Below are positions 24,862 to 37,738 of a stretch of 64,000 nt of DNA, in pieces. The position numbers and the translations under genes are program-made. Every line of letters begins with the position of its first letter. Positions within the stretch are counted from its first letter, which is position 1. Source of the DNA: Paramacrobiotus metropolitanus (lineage: Eukaryota; Tardigrada; Eutardigrada; Parachela; Macrobiotidae). Location: NCBI RefSeq assembly GCF_019649055.1, contig NW_026570228.1, forward strand, positions 2,046,001 to 2,110,000, given 5' to 3'. The notes under the pieces are model-generated. The model made no database searches, was not told where the DNA came from, and saw nothing but the letters and a program-made list of their open reading frames with translations.

Positions 24862-26201
24862 AACTTTATACACATAAAATTTTTCTGTGTCGTAATAGTA
24901 TACTGTACCGGTAAAAATTGTCTCCGGTAATGTATGCAGTTGGTTACGCAATATTACCCGGCTGGTGATTGTCCTCTTGTGCATGCGCCGAGCGAATGGG
25001 TTTTTGTACTCTCCTTTTACCTGCTCTTCCCTAAAGAATTGGTTAGACCATTGAAAGTGTTCCTTCGATAAGTATAGTCTCGAGTGTTTGCTTGGTATGG
25101 TGGAAATTTATACTCGTTACACACTGTTAACTGAATGCGACAAATTGTTCACCATACGTTTTTCTCCCACTTTACGCTCCCTAAATCAAACAACACCGTA
25201 TATTGATTTGACCGGTAATGATCGTGCAATCCGGTAGAATTTAAGATGGTAAACACGCCAGCGTTTTGGTACTATAAATAAAACCCTAACGCCGGCTACA
25301 AAATTTAGAAAAAAAATCGAAGCGGATGCATATATGTACGCCTTGGAATAAATCTTTCAACTAAACTTCCGGGGCAATTTTCCTAGCCAAATTAATTGTG
25401 TGCGCGATAGTTCATTTGCAAGCATCATAGAAAACATCATCCGTTCTACAAGGACATTGTATCGTACATTTATATAAATTGCAAAAATCGATTTTTTATT
25501 TTAATTCAATAAATCGACAATTCCGCGATTCATCGCTGGCTGCTTAGTGCGACACATATAGGCGCGCACTTTTTTCGGGACGCGCACATTTGGCATACAT
25601 AGTAGAAGGAGACACATATGCATGTCGCAGTCATTGGTACTGATTAAGCCGACGCTCCCGCGTCCAGCGCAACCGATGGCAGGCACATCAATCAGAATAT
25701 TCTCCATTCTTCATACTTATACACATGGCAATCTTGTTCTGTCCATATATACAGTTTAAAGCGTACCCTGTCGTGAATAAGGGGTAAATTAACGGATAGT
25801 GATGCCCCTGGATGCCGGTTCGATTCGGGAGAAAGTTGGCTCCTGTATCGTGTATATGCGAGCGCGCGCTCGCGCCGGTTTACATACATATTCTGTATAT
25901 ATAGAGACGTGCATACTTCCGGTCTTAATCAAATAATCCCGACGGAACCGATCATTGGCCATTCGCTAAGCGTTGTCAGATATATATGTTCATTTGTCTA
26001 CATATAAGACTGTATTTCTTTACCAGCGTAATGCACATCCATTTTGTCTTTGTTATGCGGTCATGCGTGCTGCCGGAAACTTTGAGATGCCGGGAGTAAA
26101 GATGCCGGTAGAGGAATGCTGTAACAATACAGCTGATGTAACCAGGAACAGTTGATTACATTTTTGAACAATCACTGTCGCAATTGCACTCCTCCCGCAC
26201 C
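24862..26201. other. Intergenic between CPAP1 A and folate-receptor-like gene 1
   Basis: Open frames on the minus strand near 25500-25890 have no domain, signal or splice support. A short CG-alternating tract (GCGCGCGCTCGCGCC) lies at about 25862. Nothing else could be assigned. Confidence 0.4.
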
Positions 26202-29200
26202 ATGCTGCATATTTATACGCATACCTATTCGGTACAGCTAACGGCTAATTTCCTGTGCCTGAGCGTATTTACGGTGTACGCTATTGATTTTGAGTATTAT
26301 GACAACGATAAAGCGGAAACGATTAATCCCTACAAGTTTGGATTTACTCATCTCTTTGCGCCACTTAAAGTTGATAAACCCTTCTGTCCGTTCTTTGATA
26401 ATCGCAGTCCACAACGACAACCGGGATTACGCAATTGTACTTGGTATAGAGAGGTAAAAAACCACAATTTTGCTTAAATAATTCACCTTAAATCATTTTT
26501 TCATAGCTGGAGCTATCTTTATAACATAACATTAATTATATAGATATGGCTGGTTTGTTCTGCCTTATCGCTACGTACACCATGCATCTCTTTAGCTGTA
26601 AAAATTCGTTATTTTTAGTACACCTATTTCTATCCGTCAATTGATCATAGTAGTTTCTTTCTTAACCTTAATCAACTTTGTATTTTATCTCAAATAATAT
26701 ACTGGAATCTGCAAATGTAAAGGTAATACTTAGTTTATGCTCACTGATAGTACACAAAAGCCAAAAGAAACAGTTAAGTAGGTTGCTAGAATGAATGCCC
26801 ATTTACAAAAAAATAATTTTTTTTCGTTTTGGAGCTTAATACCATACCGGTATAATTACTGATCGTTCGGTCTTCCAAAACTATGCGCCAGCACTAAAGC
26901 AACAGAAATTTTAAACCTAATCATTTTGCAAACATAAGCGCGGAATGAAAAATTGTAAAGCAATAAATGTAATGTAATGTGTGCCATTGACAAGTCAGAC
27001 TTACGCCATGATCTTAAATCTTAACTAACAACTTCAAACAAGCTGTCGTATGCGTTACAGGGTATTCGTAGGTAGCGGGGAACTGAATAAATTAACAGAG
27101 GTAAAAAAACACCGACGCTGGCATATTTATTGGATGCTTCTGCTACTGCTTTTTTACTGCGTTACAGTAACGGTATCTGTAAAAAAGCCTTTCGTGTGCA
27201 GTTCGAGACTTGCAAATTGCGATCCATTAATCATCATAATTTATTGCGATGTCTTTTGAAATTAGTCTACATAAAGTAGATCCAATTAATTTAATCTGTT
27301 CTATAATATTAGTAGTAGTATTACTATCTAAAAATTGGCTTATTGGAAGCTAGATTTAATAAAACAATGCATTTGTGCTTGTTAAACATGTAATCAGTTC
27401 AAAATAAAATAATTCTGCGATATGACACCGTGGTGCATTTGTAATACCGAGTGAAATTTAAGAAAGAAAGGATATTTGATAATAAGAAAAGTTAAGATCC
27501 CTCATATCCCGTGCTCTGCATGCATTGTGTGTACTTGTATTTTGGCAATATTAATTGCCTGTACATTATTATTATTTGACTAAAATTAATAATGTAGTAT
27601 TGCGCGTACATATCCTACATTTCGCAACGAAAAGTTTCACTACAAGTATTCTATGTATCTGGTTGTAGCATTCGCAACACAGTCGGATATAAAAATCTTC
27701 TAATTGCTCCGTGTATCGATCGAATCCGGAATCACGAAACCCTTTTATTGCTTAGGGCCTTTAGTACATTAAGATGTTTTTTCTGGTAATGTAATCTGGA
27801 CCTAACTCCTAATACAACCGCAGCCGTTGCAGTGTACGATACTTTGTGTACTTAAGCTTGGAATTACATTAGGTGTTAATCGGCTTACAAGCGTTTATTA
27901 CAAAAAACATTGCTGTTCTCTCCGTTGACATATGTTTGGTAGGCTTGTTCATAGTTAGATCGCTAACCTAATATTCTTAAAAAATAAAAAAAAGATGGAT
28001 GTACATCTAATAAAAATAACACATTTTTTGTGCATATCGAGGTTCACACAAAGTACTTACGCGTAGGCGGGAAAATTTTGTACATGTGTCTATCTACAAT
28101 AAATACTCGTATTATCTTTTGGTGCTTTTAAGTACCATAGGCGGTATAGGTTGCGGATTTGTTAGAAACAAGACAACAGAATGTATTTCTTGTAGTTGGC
28201 GGTCGCGGGGCGTTCTGCAGTTGTTGACGTAAAAATTAGCCTAAATAAGTATATTGATGTATGTTTTTGCAGAATGCTTGCTGCCGGCAAGGAGAGCTGG
28301 AGTCCATCTTTAAGAAAGTTAAACCCTTGCAAGGAGCATCGGACAACTGTATACGGCAGCTCAATTACATGATTTGTTGGGTCTGCGATCCAAGTAAGGG
28401 TTAAACTGGGATAATTAACCCAATTATTACGTTACAACTCCATATGCGCAGGGCTTCTGTACCGCTCTTCTTGGTCTGAAAATACAGCACAACATGTATA
28501 ATAACGCTCAAGTTGCAGCGTAATTACATGTGCACAACAGCTGATTTGAAAACAGGATTGCACACGTTCAGTTATCTCTGCAACAGTTTTTTAAAAATTA
28601 ATATGTCTTTTGTAAAGAAATTTTTAAAATGCATTATTTAAAAAGAAACTGATTTAGTTACTCAAACTATAAAGAGATTTAAACAAAATTCAGGTATTAC
28701 AGATACTTCTTTGAAGAAAAAAGCTCTATTTTTCCGGAAAAAGCTGCATACAACTTGATATATAGTTTCCAACAAACTTTGTCATGCACACACAACTCTT
28801 GTTCGACCGGTTCAGTGCTCAAGCCAAGTAATATTGATCAAAGTTTATTAATTACCTTTAAAATGTTCGATATTTAGAGCACCTCGATTTTCTAGAAGTA
28901 CACGTAGACGGTAGAACCTTTTTGAAATGGAAGTGAGCGACAGAGATCCGGTGAAACACATGTAACCGGCATTGTTCAATATCGATCACAGTTTGATTTT
29001 CTGATATATACGGTATTATGTGTTTACCATTGTGCAGTCAGGGAATTAGCCCATTTCCATTTTTACATTTCCATCCAGAAATTGCATGCATGACCGGTAT
29101 ATTACTACAGAACTATACTGCCATTCTGCAATACCTGGGCATACAGAAAGTTGAATTGTCAATATGCGCCGGTCGTGCAGCAGCGCCTTAGTAATACGAA

Positions 29201-30611
29201 ATACGAATATAATCGTAAACGTCAGAATATATACTGGCTGATGTCATACATTCAGCATTATTGTCGGCTGTTTACGATCTCCCCGTTTTTGTTGTATTCG
29301 TGGCATGTTTAAGGGCGCGGACCGGGTATACACTATACACAAAAAGTTGGTGCTGCACTTATTGCGTGTAACGATGTGAAAACGGTGTAGATTGATTCTC
29401 GCAAAATTACAGTTATTAGTAATTGATGTTGCATATTATCGATTCCCCAGTGTGCATGCAAAATTTAAACAGGTCACTTTCAATGAACCATTAAAGGGCA
29501 ATAAAACGCTCAATTTGACCCGATCACCGGTTGATCATGGCAGCGGCGCATTTTCACGATTTGTGTATGTATTATAGATGTATTATAGGCGCTGAGTGCA
29601 TGAGATATCTCCAGAATGTGTTCTTCTACACAGACAGTGCCAGAAAATTTTAAATAGTACAGTCTGTAAATAGTTTTAAATTGATGGCAAAATATGAGAC
29701 AGAATATACGTAAGTACGTAATAGATTATCCGCCCATTAGCTAAGAAAAATTTTTAGAGCTGCATTTCTAATTGGCTTGGGATATGTTGGCTAACGTTTA
29801 GGCAGAGTGCAGACCGAGCAGATCAGATTTATAATGGCGAATCTTTATAATTATAATCTAGACACAGAATTAATTTATAATCTAGACACAGCGCGAATTT
29901 ATAGTTCCAAACGAATTTATACTAGTGCGAAAGCCGCCAAGAAGCCCGAACTGTTTGCTTTCCTAATTGTAAAAATTACAAATGCAATACTGCATCAGAT
30001 ATTTTAATTTACTCCTGCTAATATACGGTTATTACGCATATTAATAATACGGAGATAATGTGAAATTGTGAATAATAAAATAAATCTAGAATCTTACAGT
30101 ACTAACACTTCTGCTTTTTTCAGCACAACACATTTTTTATTTCAATGGATGGCATCAGCTCATCATGTGTGGTTCATTTTGTAACACTGTGCTGGACGCC
30201 TGCAAAGACGCCAGATTAAAAGGTAAAAAAATGCGTATTTACTATTATCTGGTTGCACTCAGATAGAAAAGTCACACGGCTACCCATAAGCCGAATTCGA
30301 TACCTGCGTTTTAGATGTCTGTAATACAACGTTTACATATATTGCAAAACATTTTAGGTGATTTAGTGGGAATGCTGTATCCCACCGGAGCAGAATTCTG
30401 TCGGAGTCGGCGATTTCTTGTGGCGACCGATAACCGGAACTGCTTCACGTACACCGGAGGCGGTGGCTATCCCATCGGTGACACACGTGGCAGTGGACAT
30501 GCCGGATCGTCAAGTTCTTCCTTACGAATGCCGTGCCTTACTGTTTCTTTAGGCCTTGGATTAATAATACCTTGGTTATTATACTACTTGCATTTCAACA
30601 TGCAGATATGA
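26202..30611 (+). CDS. Folate-receptor-like GPI-anchored cysteine-rich protein 1
   Basis: Four exons: 26202-26453, 28273-28393, 30124-30222 and 30358-30611, giving 241 residues with consistent phases. The ATG at 26202 (caccATGC) begins a signal peptide (hydrophobic LTANFLCLSVFTVYA). The mature part has the cysteine layout of the folate/riboflavin receptor fold: NCTWY then ACCRQ, a lone Cys, ICWVCDP, CGSFCNTVLDAC, then EFC and NCF. Folate receptor alpha has the comparable RPWRKNACC, CSPN and CKEDCEQWWEDC blocks. The C-terminus is a small-residue, Ser-rich site then a hydrophobic stretch ending near the stop, as in GPI-anchor signals. Ligand and role are unknown; folate binding is not implied because the tryptophan-rich pocket is not obvious. 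Introns 1 and 2 are 1.8 and 1.7 kb. A paralog with the same intron phases is at 40716-47679. Confidence 0.8.
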
Positions 30612-30731
30612 TATTGTTTGTATACTTAAAAATACCAGGAATAGATCAGTGACCAAGTGTGCTTTTTATTATTTTCAATTTTTGAATAAGCTGATCGGTA
30701 TTGCGTACTTCCGTATCATGCAATAATGTAC

Positions 30732-30737
30732 AATAAA
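30732..30737 (+). terminator. Polyadenylation signal of folate-receptor-like 1
   Basis: An AATAAA lies 121 nt past the stop codon on the coding strand. Confidence 0.4.
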
Positions 30738-31446
30738 TAATTCTGCCTTTAATTTAAATGGGTATTTGAAATTGCGTAAGTAAGAGGTTCGGCTTATTCT
30801 GACTGTGTTAATATTTAAACCGCAAAAACATAAATGGTAATTGTACATTATTTGTTCACAGAAAGGCGTGATCTAAATGATGTTATTTTACAACGATTAA
30901 GTATTTTGCAACCACTTCTACTGGTGCATAATTTCCACAATTCAAGTCTATAAATTTAAGCAACACTATAATGTGGAAAAATTTCAATATTTCTAGCCGG
31001 CCGGTACGAAAAATCCAAGTGATAGGATAATACTGCAGTATTTAACTATCGAGTATTAGTCATACCTGCATTCGCCCATAATCACTAATCTGAAATCAGA
31101 ACAAATATTAAGTACTGTAAATGTGCGAGAAAATGGATGTACACCAATCGTGTTAAGTGTTAACACCGGCTGTAAACGGATTACCGGTTGATTTTGATCC
31201 ACTGATGCATGATGCCGTTATACATTTGAGTAACATGTCGTAAAAATAAATTATTGACATGCCTCGTGTATTCTGATGGTTAGGTGACTAAAGTCAATAG
31301 GCCGGGATCGGAAGAATGTTCCCCAACGCTGTGAGTTAGAAAATCCCTTATCATAAATCTATACACAATTATGCATTCTGTGTAAGTTGACTCAGCCTTG
31401 ACACATTGCGCTTAGCCCGTCAACGTAAACGCGCCGCTGATACGAG

Positions 31447-31454
31447 TATAAATA
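31447..31454 (+). promoter_or_regulatory. TATA box of Ly6/uPAR gene
   Basis: TATAAATA lies 182 nt before the start codon. It would place transcription start near 31478 and give a 5' leader of about 160 nt. Confidence 0.4.
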
Positions 31455-31635
31455 CAAAAAGGTGTGTGCCACAAAAATATTTAGTGCATTTCAAAATTTT
31501 TATCGAGCAGCATCGTAAGCGTAAGCTACAGAAACTCTTGTTAAACGTTGTGAGTATTTTTTAAGTGATCATATCCTCCACAAGTTGTCCGAGAATTTTA
31601 TTTCGTCTGGCACAAGTTAACAAACGGATATCGAA

Positions 31636-32429
31636 ATGCAGCAAAAGAACCTATTATGTTTTGCTGGTTCCGTTGTGGTGTTCATGGCTATTTCCTTTCA
31701 CTGTAAGTCAAAGATTTTCCGCGCATTTCTGTACCTCGAAGTTATACTTATAGCGTAAAGGTCACAATTGCGGATGATTACTGCTTCGATTACAATCATT
31801 ATGATAGTATATTATGAAAATTGTCCTTATAATTTTAATTCAACAATACAATACAATTATTGTAAGTTTCTGCATACAGATTATTACTGTGTTCTTTTCT
31901 AGATGCAAACGGTCTTTCGTGCTGGCAGTGCGAGGCAACCGTTAATGATATTGATAAACGCTGCCTAGATCCCGTTAACACGACAAAAATGAGGACTGTG
32001 GACTGTGGTGATGGCCCAAATGCCCGGTGCATGAAAGAAGTGACCACCTCCAATCACGCAGATACTTCCAGTCAGCGTAAGTCTAGCGAATCAGCGATAT
32101 GTCATTTATAACGTACGTTTACAAATAATTAGGTCTGAATCTTCAGCTGTACTCTGCACTCAGTGTTGATTTATTAAGCAGACAGATATTATATACTGTA
32201 CTTAAACTTACGGACTAAATTTACTTCTACAGATGCCAAAGTTAAACGCGATTGCTACCAGATACCCGCCAGCACGTCTCGCATAGGAGCGGCCCTGTCG
32301 GCTGACATGTTCCTGTGCAATACAAATTTTTGCAATTCCGGATTTAACCTACCTTCCAGCCCAGTTGTCTTGGCTTTGAGCTTTTGCATTTCGGCAGTTA
32401 CAATAGCAAGCGCAAAAAATGTATTTTAG
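31636..32429 (+). CDS. Ly6/uPAR three-finger GPI-anchored protein
   Basis: Three exons, 31636-31702, 31903-32076 and 32233-32429, give 145 residues. Exon 1 encodes a signal peptide (LLCFAGSVVVFMAI). The mature domain begins LSCWQC and ends NTNFCNSG, the classic Ly6/uPAR edges, with eight cysteines between and including these, plus the CMKEV and RDCYQIP contexts seen in invertebrate Quiver/Sleepless-like Ly6 proteins. The last 30 residues form a hydrophobic tail, consistent with a GPI signal. In arthropods this family modulates ion channels or septate junctions; no specific role can be assigned. A polyadenylation signal (32436-32441) lies only 7 nt after the stop. Confidence 0.87.
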
Positions 32430-32435
32430 TGATCT

Positions 32436-32441
32436 AATAAA
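32436..32441 (+). terminator. Polyadenylation signal of Ly6 gene
   Basis: AATAAA immediately follows the stop codon, implying a very short 3' untranslated region. Confidence 0.45.
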
Positions 32442-32819
32442 CAGTCGCCACACCTTAATCAGCATTTCTGCTTGTTTATCAGTCCCACTTCTTTGATGTT
32501 ATTTGGGTTCTGACATACCTCACTAGCTCCTGATTTTCCTAAGAATGCCAAAATGAATTTGATTGTTTCTGTGCTCATTTTGTTATCAATTCGATTGTTG
32601 TAGTATTTATTGCGCACCATGGTTCAACAATATAACAGAAAAAATCTAGAAGTACCTTATAACTCGTAACGTATCTGTACACGGATTTACTACTGCTTTG
32701 TACTTTGGAATCGTTTTTCGCTACAAGCAACTATTGAACAAATGTCCATATATATCTGGCATGACAAAAAATAAGCTTGTTTATTACATACTTGCAGTAA
32801 GTGTATTTGGAAATTCAGT
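32442..32819. other. Intergenic
   Basis: AT-rich spacer between the Ly6 gene and the LRR-like cluster, with no feature recognised. Confidence 0.4.
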
Positions 32820-33855
32820 TCAGCAATCCAACCTGTTGCAAGTCGTATTAACGGAATAGATTGTAAGTGGTCCTGAATCGCTGTCCAATCCGATGCTCTT
32901 TAAGTATTCACCGGTAGTTGGCACTGCGCAGTCAATATACGCATTTGGTCGTATCGTAAAATATCCTCGCGAGACAAAAAGAGGAAGGTACGATCCAATC
33001 ACCGCTACCTATCCTCTTGGCCTTTCACGCATAAGATCCGGTTTGCGCCTGTACAGGTTCCTGAGCCAGGTGTACGAACAAGCACAGTGGCGTTCCCGCA
33101 CTTGTGCGACGATGACCGACAGATTCGGCTGTTGCCGGTACAACCGATACTTTGATAGCCCTTTCTCCTCGTCTTCCGAATTCCGAATTAGAAACCCCAA
33201 ATGGTATTCTAGGACCAGCGTTTGTAACAGCGCCAGATCAGTGAAAGTGTACGGTTCAATAAAGGCTATCGTACAGCCATTAAAGGCTATCGTACGATAA
33301 TCATTCGTATCTGTGGCATTCGAGAAAAATCTTCTTTGCTGATGTTCAGACTGATACTGTCTTCAATGGTCAATCGTATTAAACTGCTGAACACGCCCAC
33401 ACCGCCAAGGTACTGTGTGACCAACGGTTGACCACGGCGGATGGTCAAATCAATCAGCCGATCGCGGATTGGCTGGAAGACGGCGGAGTTGATGATTGGC
33501 TGGTAATCGTTGTCGTACGATACATGCAGAACCAGCGCGCGTAGCGGGAAGATGTTGTGAAGGTGTTGGAAAAGATTAGCGAATTCCGTTTGGCTTTCAT
33601 TTTGTTTGGAGCAGTACACGCGGACGTATTTGTTGGGATGAGCGGTGGACGTCAAATCCCAATAACGGTCCCCGCCGCACAATTTTGTGCGGATTATTTC
33701 ATTTACTTGGGACCATTCAGCATTACTAACTGGATCGCTGCGAAAAGAACGAGCGAATGTAATATTTCGGCTTTCGGTTACAGCAATTGTCATGTTCAGT
33801 ATATTGCCGCATTCTGGTTCCAGTTTATCGGGAAATACAGAAGAGCTTGCCGCAA
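32820..33855 (-). pseudogene. Secreted LRR-like gene, copy A (two lesions)
   Basis: This copy aligns along nearly the whole length of the intact gene at 37739-38779. Shared blocks are LEPEC, AEWSQ, CGGDRYWD, FQPIRDRLIDLT, EDFSRMPQIRMII, RERHCACSYTWLRNLYRRKP and IDCAVP. Two lesions break it. At about 33260-33295 an 11-nt net insertion, linked to a repeated 15-bp segment, shifts the frame and introduces TAG. At 33009-33011 a codon that is GAT in the intact copy is TAG. The left edge has an acceptor-like sequence at 33856, so a signal-peptide exon may once have preceded it. The split into three frames makes a functional protein unlikely unless unusual splicing removes the lesions. Confidence 0.75.
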
Positions 33856-34924
33856 CTGAAAATTACAAATCCAGTAAAAACAATAGTTGCCAAAATTTAA
33901 ATCACTGGGATGACTACCTGCTTAATGATTATTAGTACCTGTTAAGCATATCAGCATAAGATGGATACAGAGCAGAAGCCCCATTGCAAAATCTGCAAGT
34001 ATGGTGTTAATCTGCCAACGCGCCATCTTCCAGTTATCCCGTGGGTTTTACAGAGGAAATGTTCAAACGACTCAATTCCATAAAATTCGTTTGTTGCTGG
34101 TGGATTTTTAAAGTCATATACATGTAATGCGAAGCATAATACTGCGGCCCTTTGGGAAATTAACTGTGAGCAGTGTTTTACGATAGCTGTGGGCTAATTC
34201 GCAATTTACTGGCGCAGTATTGTACTTCGTATTGTACGTGCAATGCTTACTCGTCTTAGTATGTGGAATACATTGGCTACCTGTGTTTTGGTTGTGTTAT
34301 TTTGTTCCTGCAACAAACTGCTAGCCTCCCAGCTTTTTTCGTCAGGTCACTGTTATAATTTCGCACAACTGCTTCCAGCAGATATTTTACCAGTGGCAAT
34401 TTGTCTGTGTTAAACATAAACTGTACAGTGCACGCAGTTTGCTGTGTCTGTGTTCAGGACAGCGTGAGAACTCAAACCAACCGCATTTATCTCCTTCAAT
34501 TTGTAGGATAAGTGCTGAAGCCCGCTGTAGCTACCGCAATAACAAGCGTAAGAAGTGTGTATGAGCATCAAGACGTGATAACGATAATATACGAGCCGGT
34601 GTAATTACTTAATTAGCAGCTTTCGAAAGGAAAAAGCAACTTTTTTTCAACCGTTTAGTAGATCTTTAATGTGTCGCTTATAAAAAACAAACGGATAGGT
34701 TTACTGTGCAGTGTACGCATTTCTCTAATACTGCTGTGGACCTTTACATATGCGCTAAATGAAAATGTTCTGTCTGGTTTATGCGAACTGCAAGACGCGT
34801 ACGGTGCCTACTCGCTGCCTAATACGATATACGCCGGACATAATTCAAGAAATCACTTTTTACTGTTCGTAGTACTATGTACTCGTATCTTAAAGAGCAA
34901 CAGTTGTTTCTTAAAAACTTTCCC
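33856..34924. other. Intergenic within LRR-like cluster
   Basis: No exon supported. Short open frames (for example 34671-35003) run into the next pseudogene copy and have no domain. Confidence 0.4.
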
Positions 34925-35700
34925 AATCACTGATACTTTCCCAGGTGACCATTCCCGAATTAGATCCGGCTTGCGTTTATACACGTTCCTAAGGCAAGTG
35001 TAATATCACCCGCAATGTCACTCACGAATCGCTCTGGTGATAGTTGCCAAATGCCAACTTAAGGTTTTCTCGGAGCCCATCCGCATGGTCGATCCTCACT
35101 CGCAGCACGACGTCATCTAGATGGTGCTACACGACAGCGCGAGATGGGTAAATCACCGTAAATGTATGCGGTACAATGTAGGTAATGGTACCTCCCTGAA
35201 TATGCTGGTAAGAATTTGCGGCGTGTCGAAGAAATCTTGTCAGGATATGACCAAATTAACACTGAGCTCAAAGGTCAACCCCACTAAATGCCAAACGTGC
35301 TGCGTGATGCGCGGTTGACCATATACAGCGAATGGTCAGATCAATTATTTGGTCACGGATGGGCTGGAAAACGTGGGAATTAATGACTGATTGGTAAGCG
35401 TCATGGTACACCAAGTGCAAAACCAGCGCGTACCGGGGAAAATTCCGATGGAAGTGGTTGAAGATGTGGACGAAATCCGCCTTAGTCTCTTTGTGCTTTG
35501 TACCACAGGTGATGCGGACGAATGTATGAGATGGTTCGGCTTCGGCATATCTCCGGCCCCATTTGCGATCCGTACTTCTACTGCAAAACGTGAATGGAAC
35601 ATTTTGCGACCACTCCACATCGCTAACCCAATCGGCAATCGGTACGAAAACTCTGTAGAAATGCGCTTATACTGGAAGCTAATGGGAGTGTACGATTGCA
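34925..35700 (-). pseudogene. Secreted LRR-like gene, copy B (degraded)
   Basis: The best-kept part, 35355-35650, reads VEWSQN, FVRITC, FNHFHRNFPRYALVLHL and FQPIRDQIIDLTIR in one frame, aligning with the N-terminal half of the intact gene. Beyond that the frame drifts. Only nucleotide-level traces remain of the C-terminal region: the NLYRRKP block near 34960-35000 now contains stops and indels. The middle LRR part is shortened. No intact start or complete frame exists. Confidence 0.7.
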
Positions 35701-36429
35701 TTCGGCCTCCAAATTAAGGTACTGGAATGCAAAACGGAATAATTAAGAGTGACGTTGCAGCAGCAGGAATAGTAACAATAATATTGTAATGTGCCGTTTA
35801 CGCCGGCTAATTTGCCGAAAATTCGGATGTTAAACAGATAAAGTGGCCTAAAAAACTCAAAATGACTCAAAAACTCAAGACTCAAAAACTCAAAAGACGC
35901 AAAAACTGGCGTGATAAACCGTCCGATGAATCTGCAGCTACATATTCGCTCATCCATGCACGCATTTCTTTTGCTTTGGTAGCGCCACAGCGGACCATTT
36001 GCACGCTACGAAATGTACAGTACGTTTAACTCTGGAGTCCAGAGTGTCGGAGTCCTTTAATGTCCGTATATATTTCTCTGAAATGTTATGAGTCATGTAG
36101 GTAGTATGCCGGTAAGTGCTTAATTCCGAAACAGTTTTACCCTTCTCCGGCAAACATTTAAGGAATGTGCAGATGTAACAGAAGTCTGCGGAACGTCATT
36201 TAAATTTGTAGCAAGTTACGGTTGAGGAATATCGACGGTTCAGGAATTATCGACAAAATTTCTGAAAGTCAACCATATTCAACAACGCTTCCGCTGCAAC
36301 GCAACGATTCAACGCTTTCACGTAGCATTGTGTGAAACTAGTGTTCACAAAAAAGGAATTTTCAGTAAAACATTAATTCAGCATACGGCAGTATCGCAAG
36401 CTGCGTTTACGGAACAGTATTCGATAGTA
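35701..36429. other. Intergenic within LRR-like cluster
   Basis: Contains a short CTCAAAAA-type repeat (35851-35907). Otherwise no feature was recognised. Confidence 0.4.
35851..35907. repeat. Short imperfect ACTCAAAA repeats
   Basis: Five to six imperfect copies of ACTCAAAA in 57 bp; a minor low-complexity tract. Confidence 0.7.
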
Positions 36430-37020
36430 TCGAATTTTTGAACCGAACTGGGCGTGAGCTCTCATGGCCCACTAACGGTCTGGGTACAGCACAATCGACG
36501 AACGCATTCGACCTTGTGTTCAGCTTCGTCCCAATGAGACGCGTCAGATACGACGCAATCACTGTCACATCTCCAGGCGACAGGCGACCGGTCTTCCATA
36601 AGATACGGTTTGCGTCTGTACAGAATCCTGAGCCATGAGCACGAACATCCGCAATGCCGTTCCCGTAATTGTTCCGCGTTAACTGACATGTGATTTTTTT
36701 TGCAGCACAAGATGGGCAGACGTGTACTGCTCCATGGACGCAATCGTGCACAAGCTGAAGATTATTATGCGAATTTATTTGTGGCTGTATCGAAAATCTT
36801 GTTTTTTTACACCCAGATTTATACTGATTTCGCTAGTTAAATGCACCACCAGACTGTTGAACATGCACTTCACAAGTACTCACACTTCAGACAGGTACTG
36901 CGTAATCAGCGGTTGACCAGTTAACGAATGGTCAGATCAGAGACCTGAACGTGGATTGGCTGAAAGGCGTCAGCGTTAATGGTTGGTTCGTAGTTGTCAC
37001 TTGTCACCGTACGACACGCG
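36430..37020 (-). pseudogene. Secreted LRR-like gene, copy C (degraded)
   Basis: The C-terminal block LRERHCGCSCSWLRILYRRKP (split by a short gap in alignment) and VDCAVP are recognisable in 36430-36680, but they lie in different frames because of indels after YRRKP. The region 36720-37020 aligns weakly with the middle of the intact gene, including FQPI followed by SDLTIR. The N-terminal third is missing. It is clearly a broken family member. Confidence 0.65.
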
Positions 37021-37738
37021 CGCGTGGGAAAATGTGCGTTTTCATAAAGAGCAGGCCAGTGGGTACACGTTTATAGGGCGCTAGATTGAGTTTTCTTCAC
37101 GTATATCAAATATTGTTATCGACCTTACCTGTTACGCTCTGTGATTATAGCAACATTGAGAAAAACAAGATGCTGCACCTGTACAGTACAATACGGCATT
37201 CTCTAATGCAGTAATCTAGTCTAGTGCTCGCAAATGAGCAGTTCTAGTGCAATTAAAACCATAATGTTACGACATAGCAGTCGTGCACTTTAATTATTAT
37301 GTATCGCAGTAAATACGGCATGCCAGGAATGAAATTGTCAACCCTGGAGGCTGGCGCTTAAAATCTCAGACCGTACTTTCCCCGCGGTCGCGGTGTAGGT
37401 TTTCGTTTGCCTCTGTTAGTGGTAAGAGACAGAGTGCAGTACGAGTACGTATTTATTAATTAAAAGATTTTACTCATAATCTTGCATATAAATGCAGCTA
37501 TGCCTAAAGTGTATCCCGGTAGCACAAACTTTTGTAGATTGTACACTATTTAGCGTAAACGTAACATCCAGATAAACGCAGCTCGCTTCGTTTAATACTT
37601 GTTTGAAGCTGTGGATTTTAGGCTTATTTATTTATCATTCATTTGTTTAAACCGCGTTGCCTTCCGACAAATGCTGAAAAGTCTTTATGTATGTAGTTAA
37701 CATTTGCGAGACAGTTTTAACTTCATCAGTTAGTGTAC
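37021..37738. other. 3' flank of intact LRR-like gene
   Basis: Holds a minus-strand polyadenylation signal (37627-37632). No exon was seen. Confidence 0.4.
37627..37632 (-). terminator. Polyadenylation signal of LRR-like gene D
   Basis: AATAAA on the minus strand, 106 nt past the stop codon. Confidence 0.4.

Larger units (their letters stand above)
30612..31635. other. Intergenic between folate-receptor-like 1 and Ly6 gene
   Basis: Contains a polyadenylation signal for the upstream gene (30732-30737) and a TATA box for the downstream gene (31447-31454). No coding exon was seen. Confidence 0.45.

Noticed and set aside
25805-25835. GGTTCGATTC resembling a tRNA T-arm
   Set aside because: Flanks do not form T-stem, anticodon or acceptor stems.
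25501-25889. Two small minus-strand frames upstream of folate-receptor-like gene 1
   Set aside because: No domain, no splice context, and atypical Cys/Arg-rich composition; likely chance.
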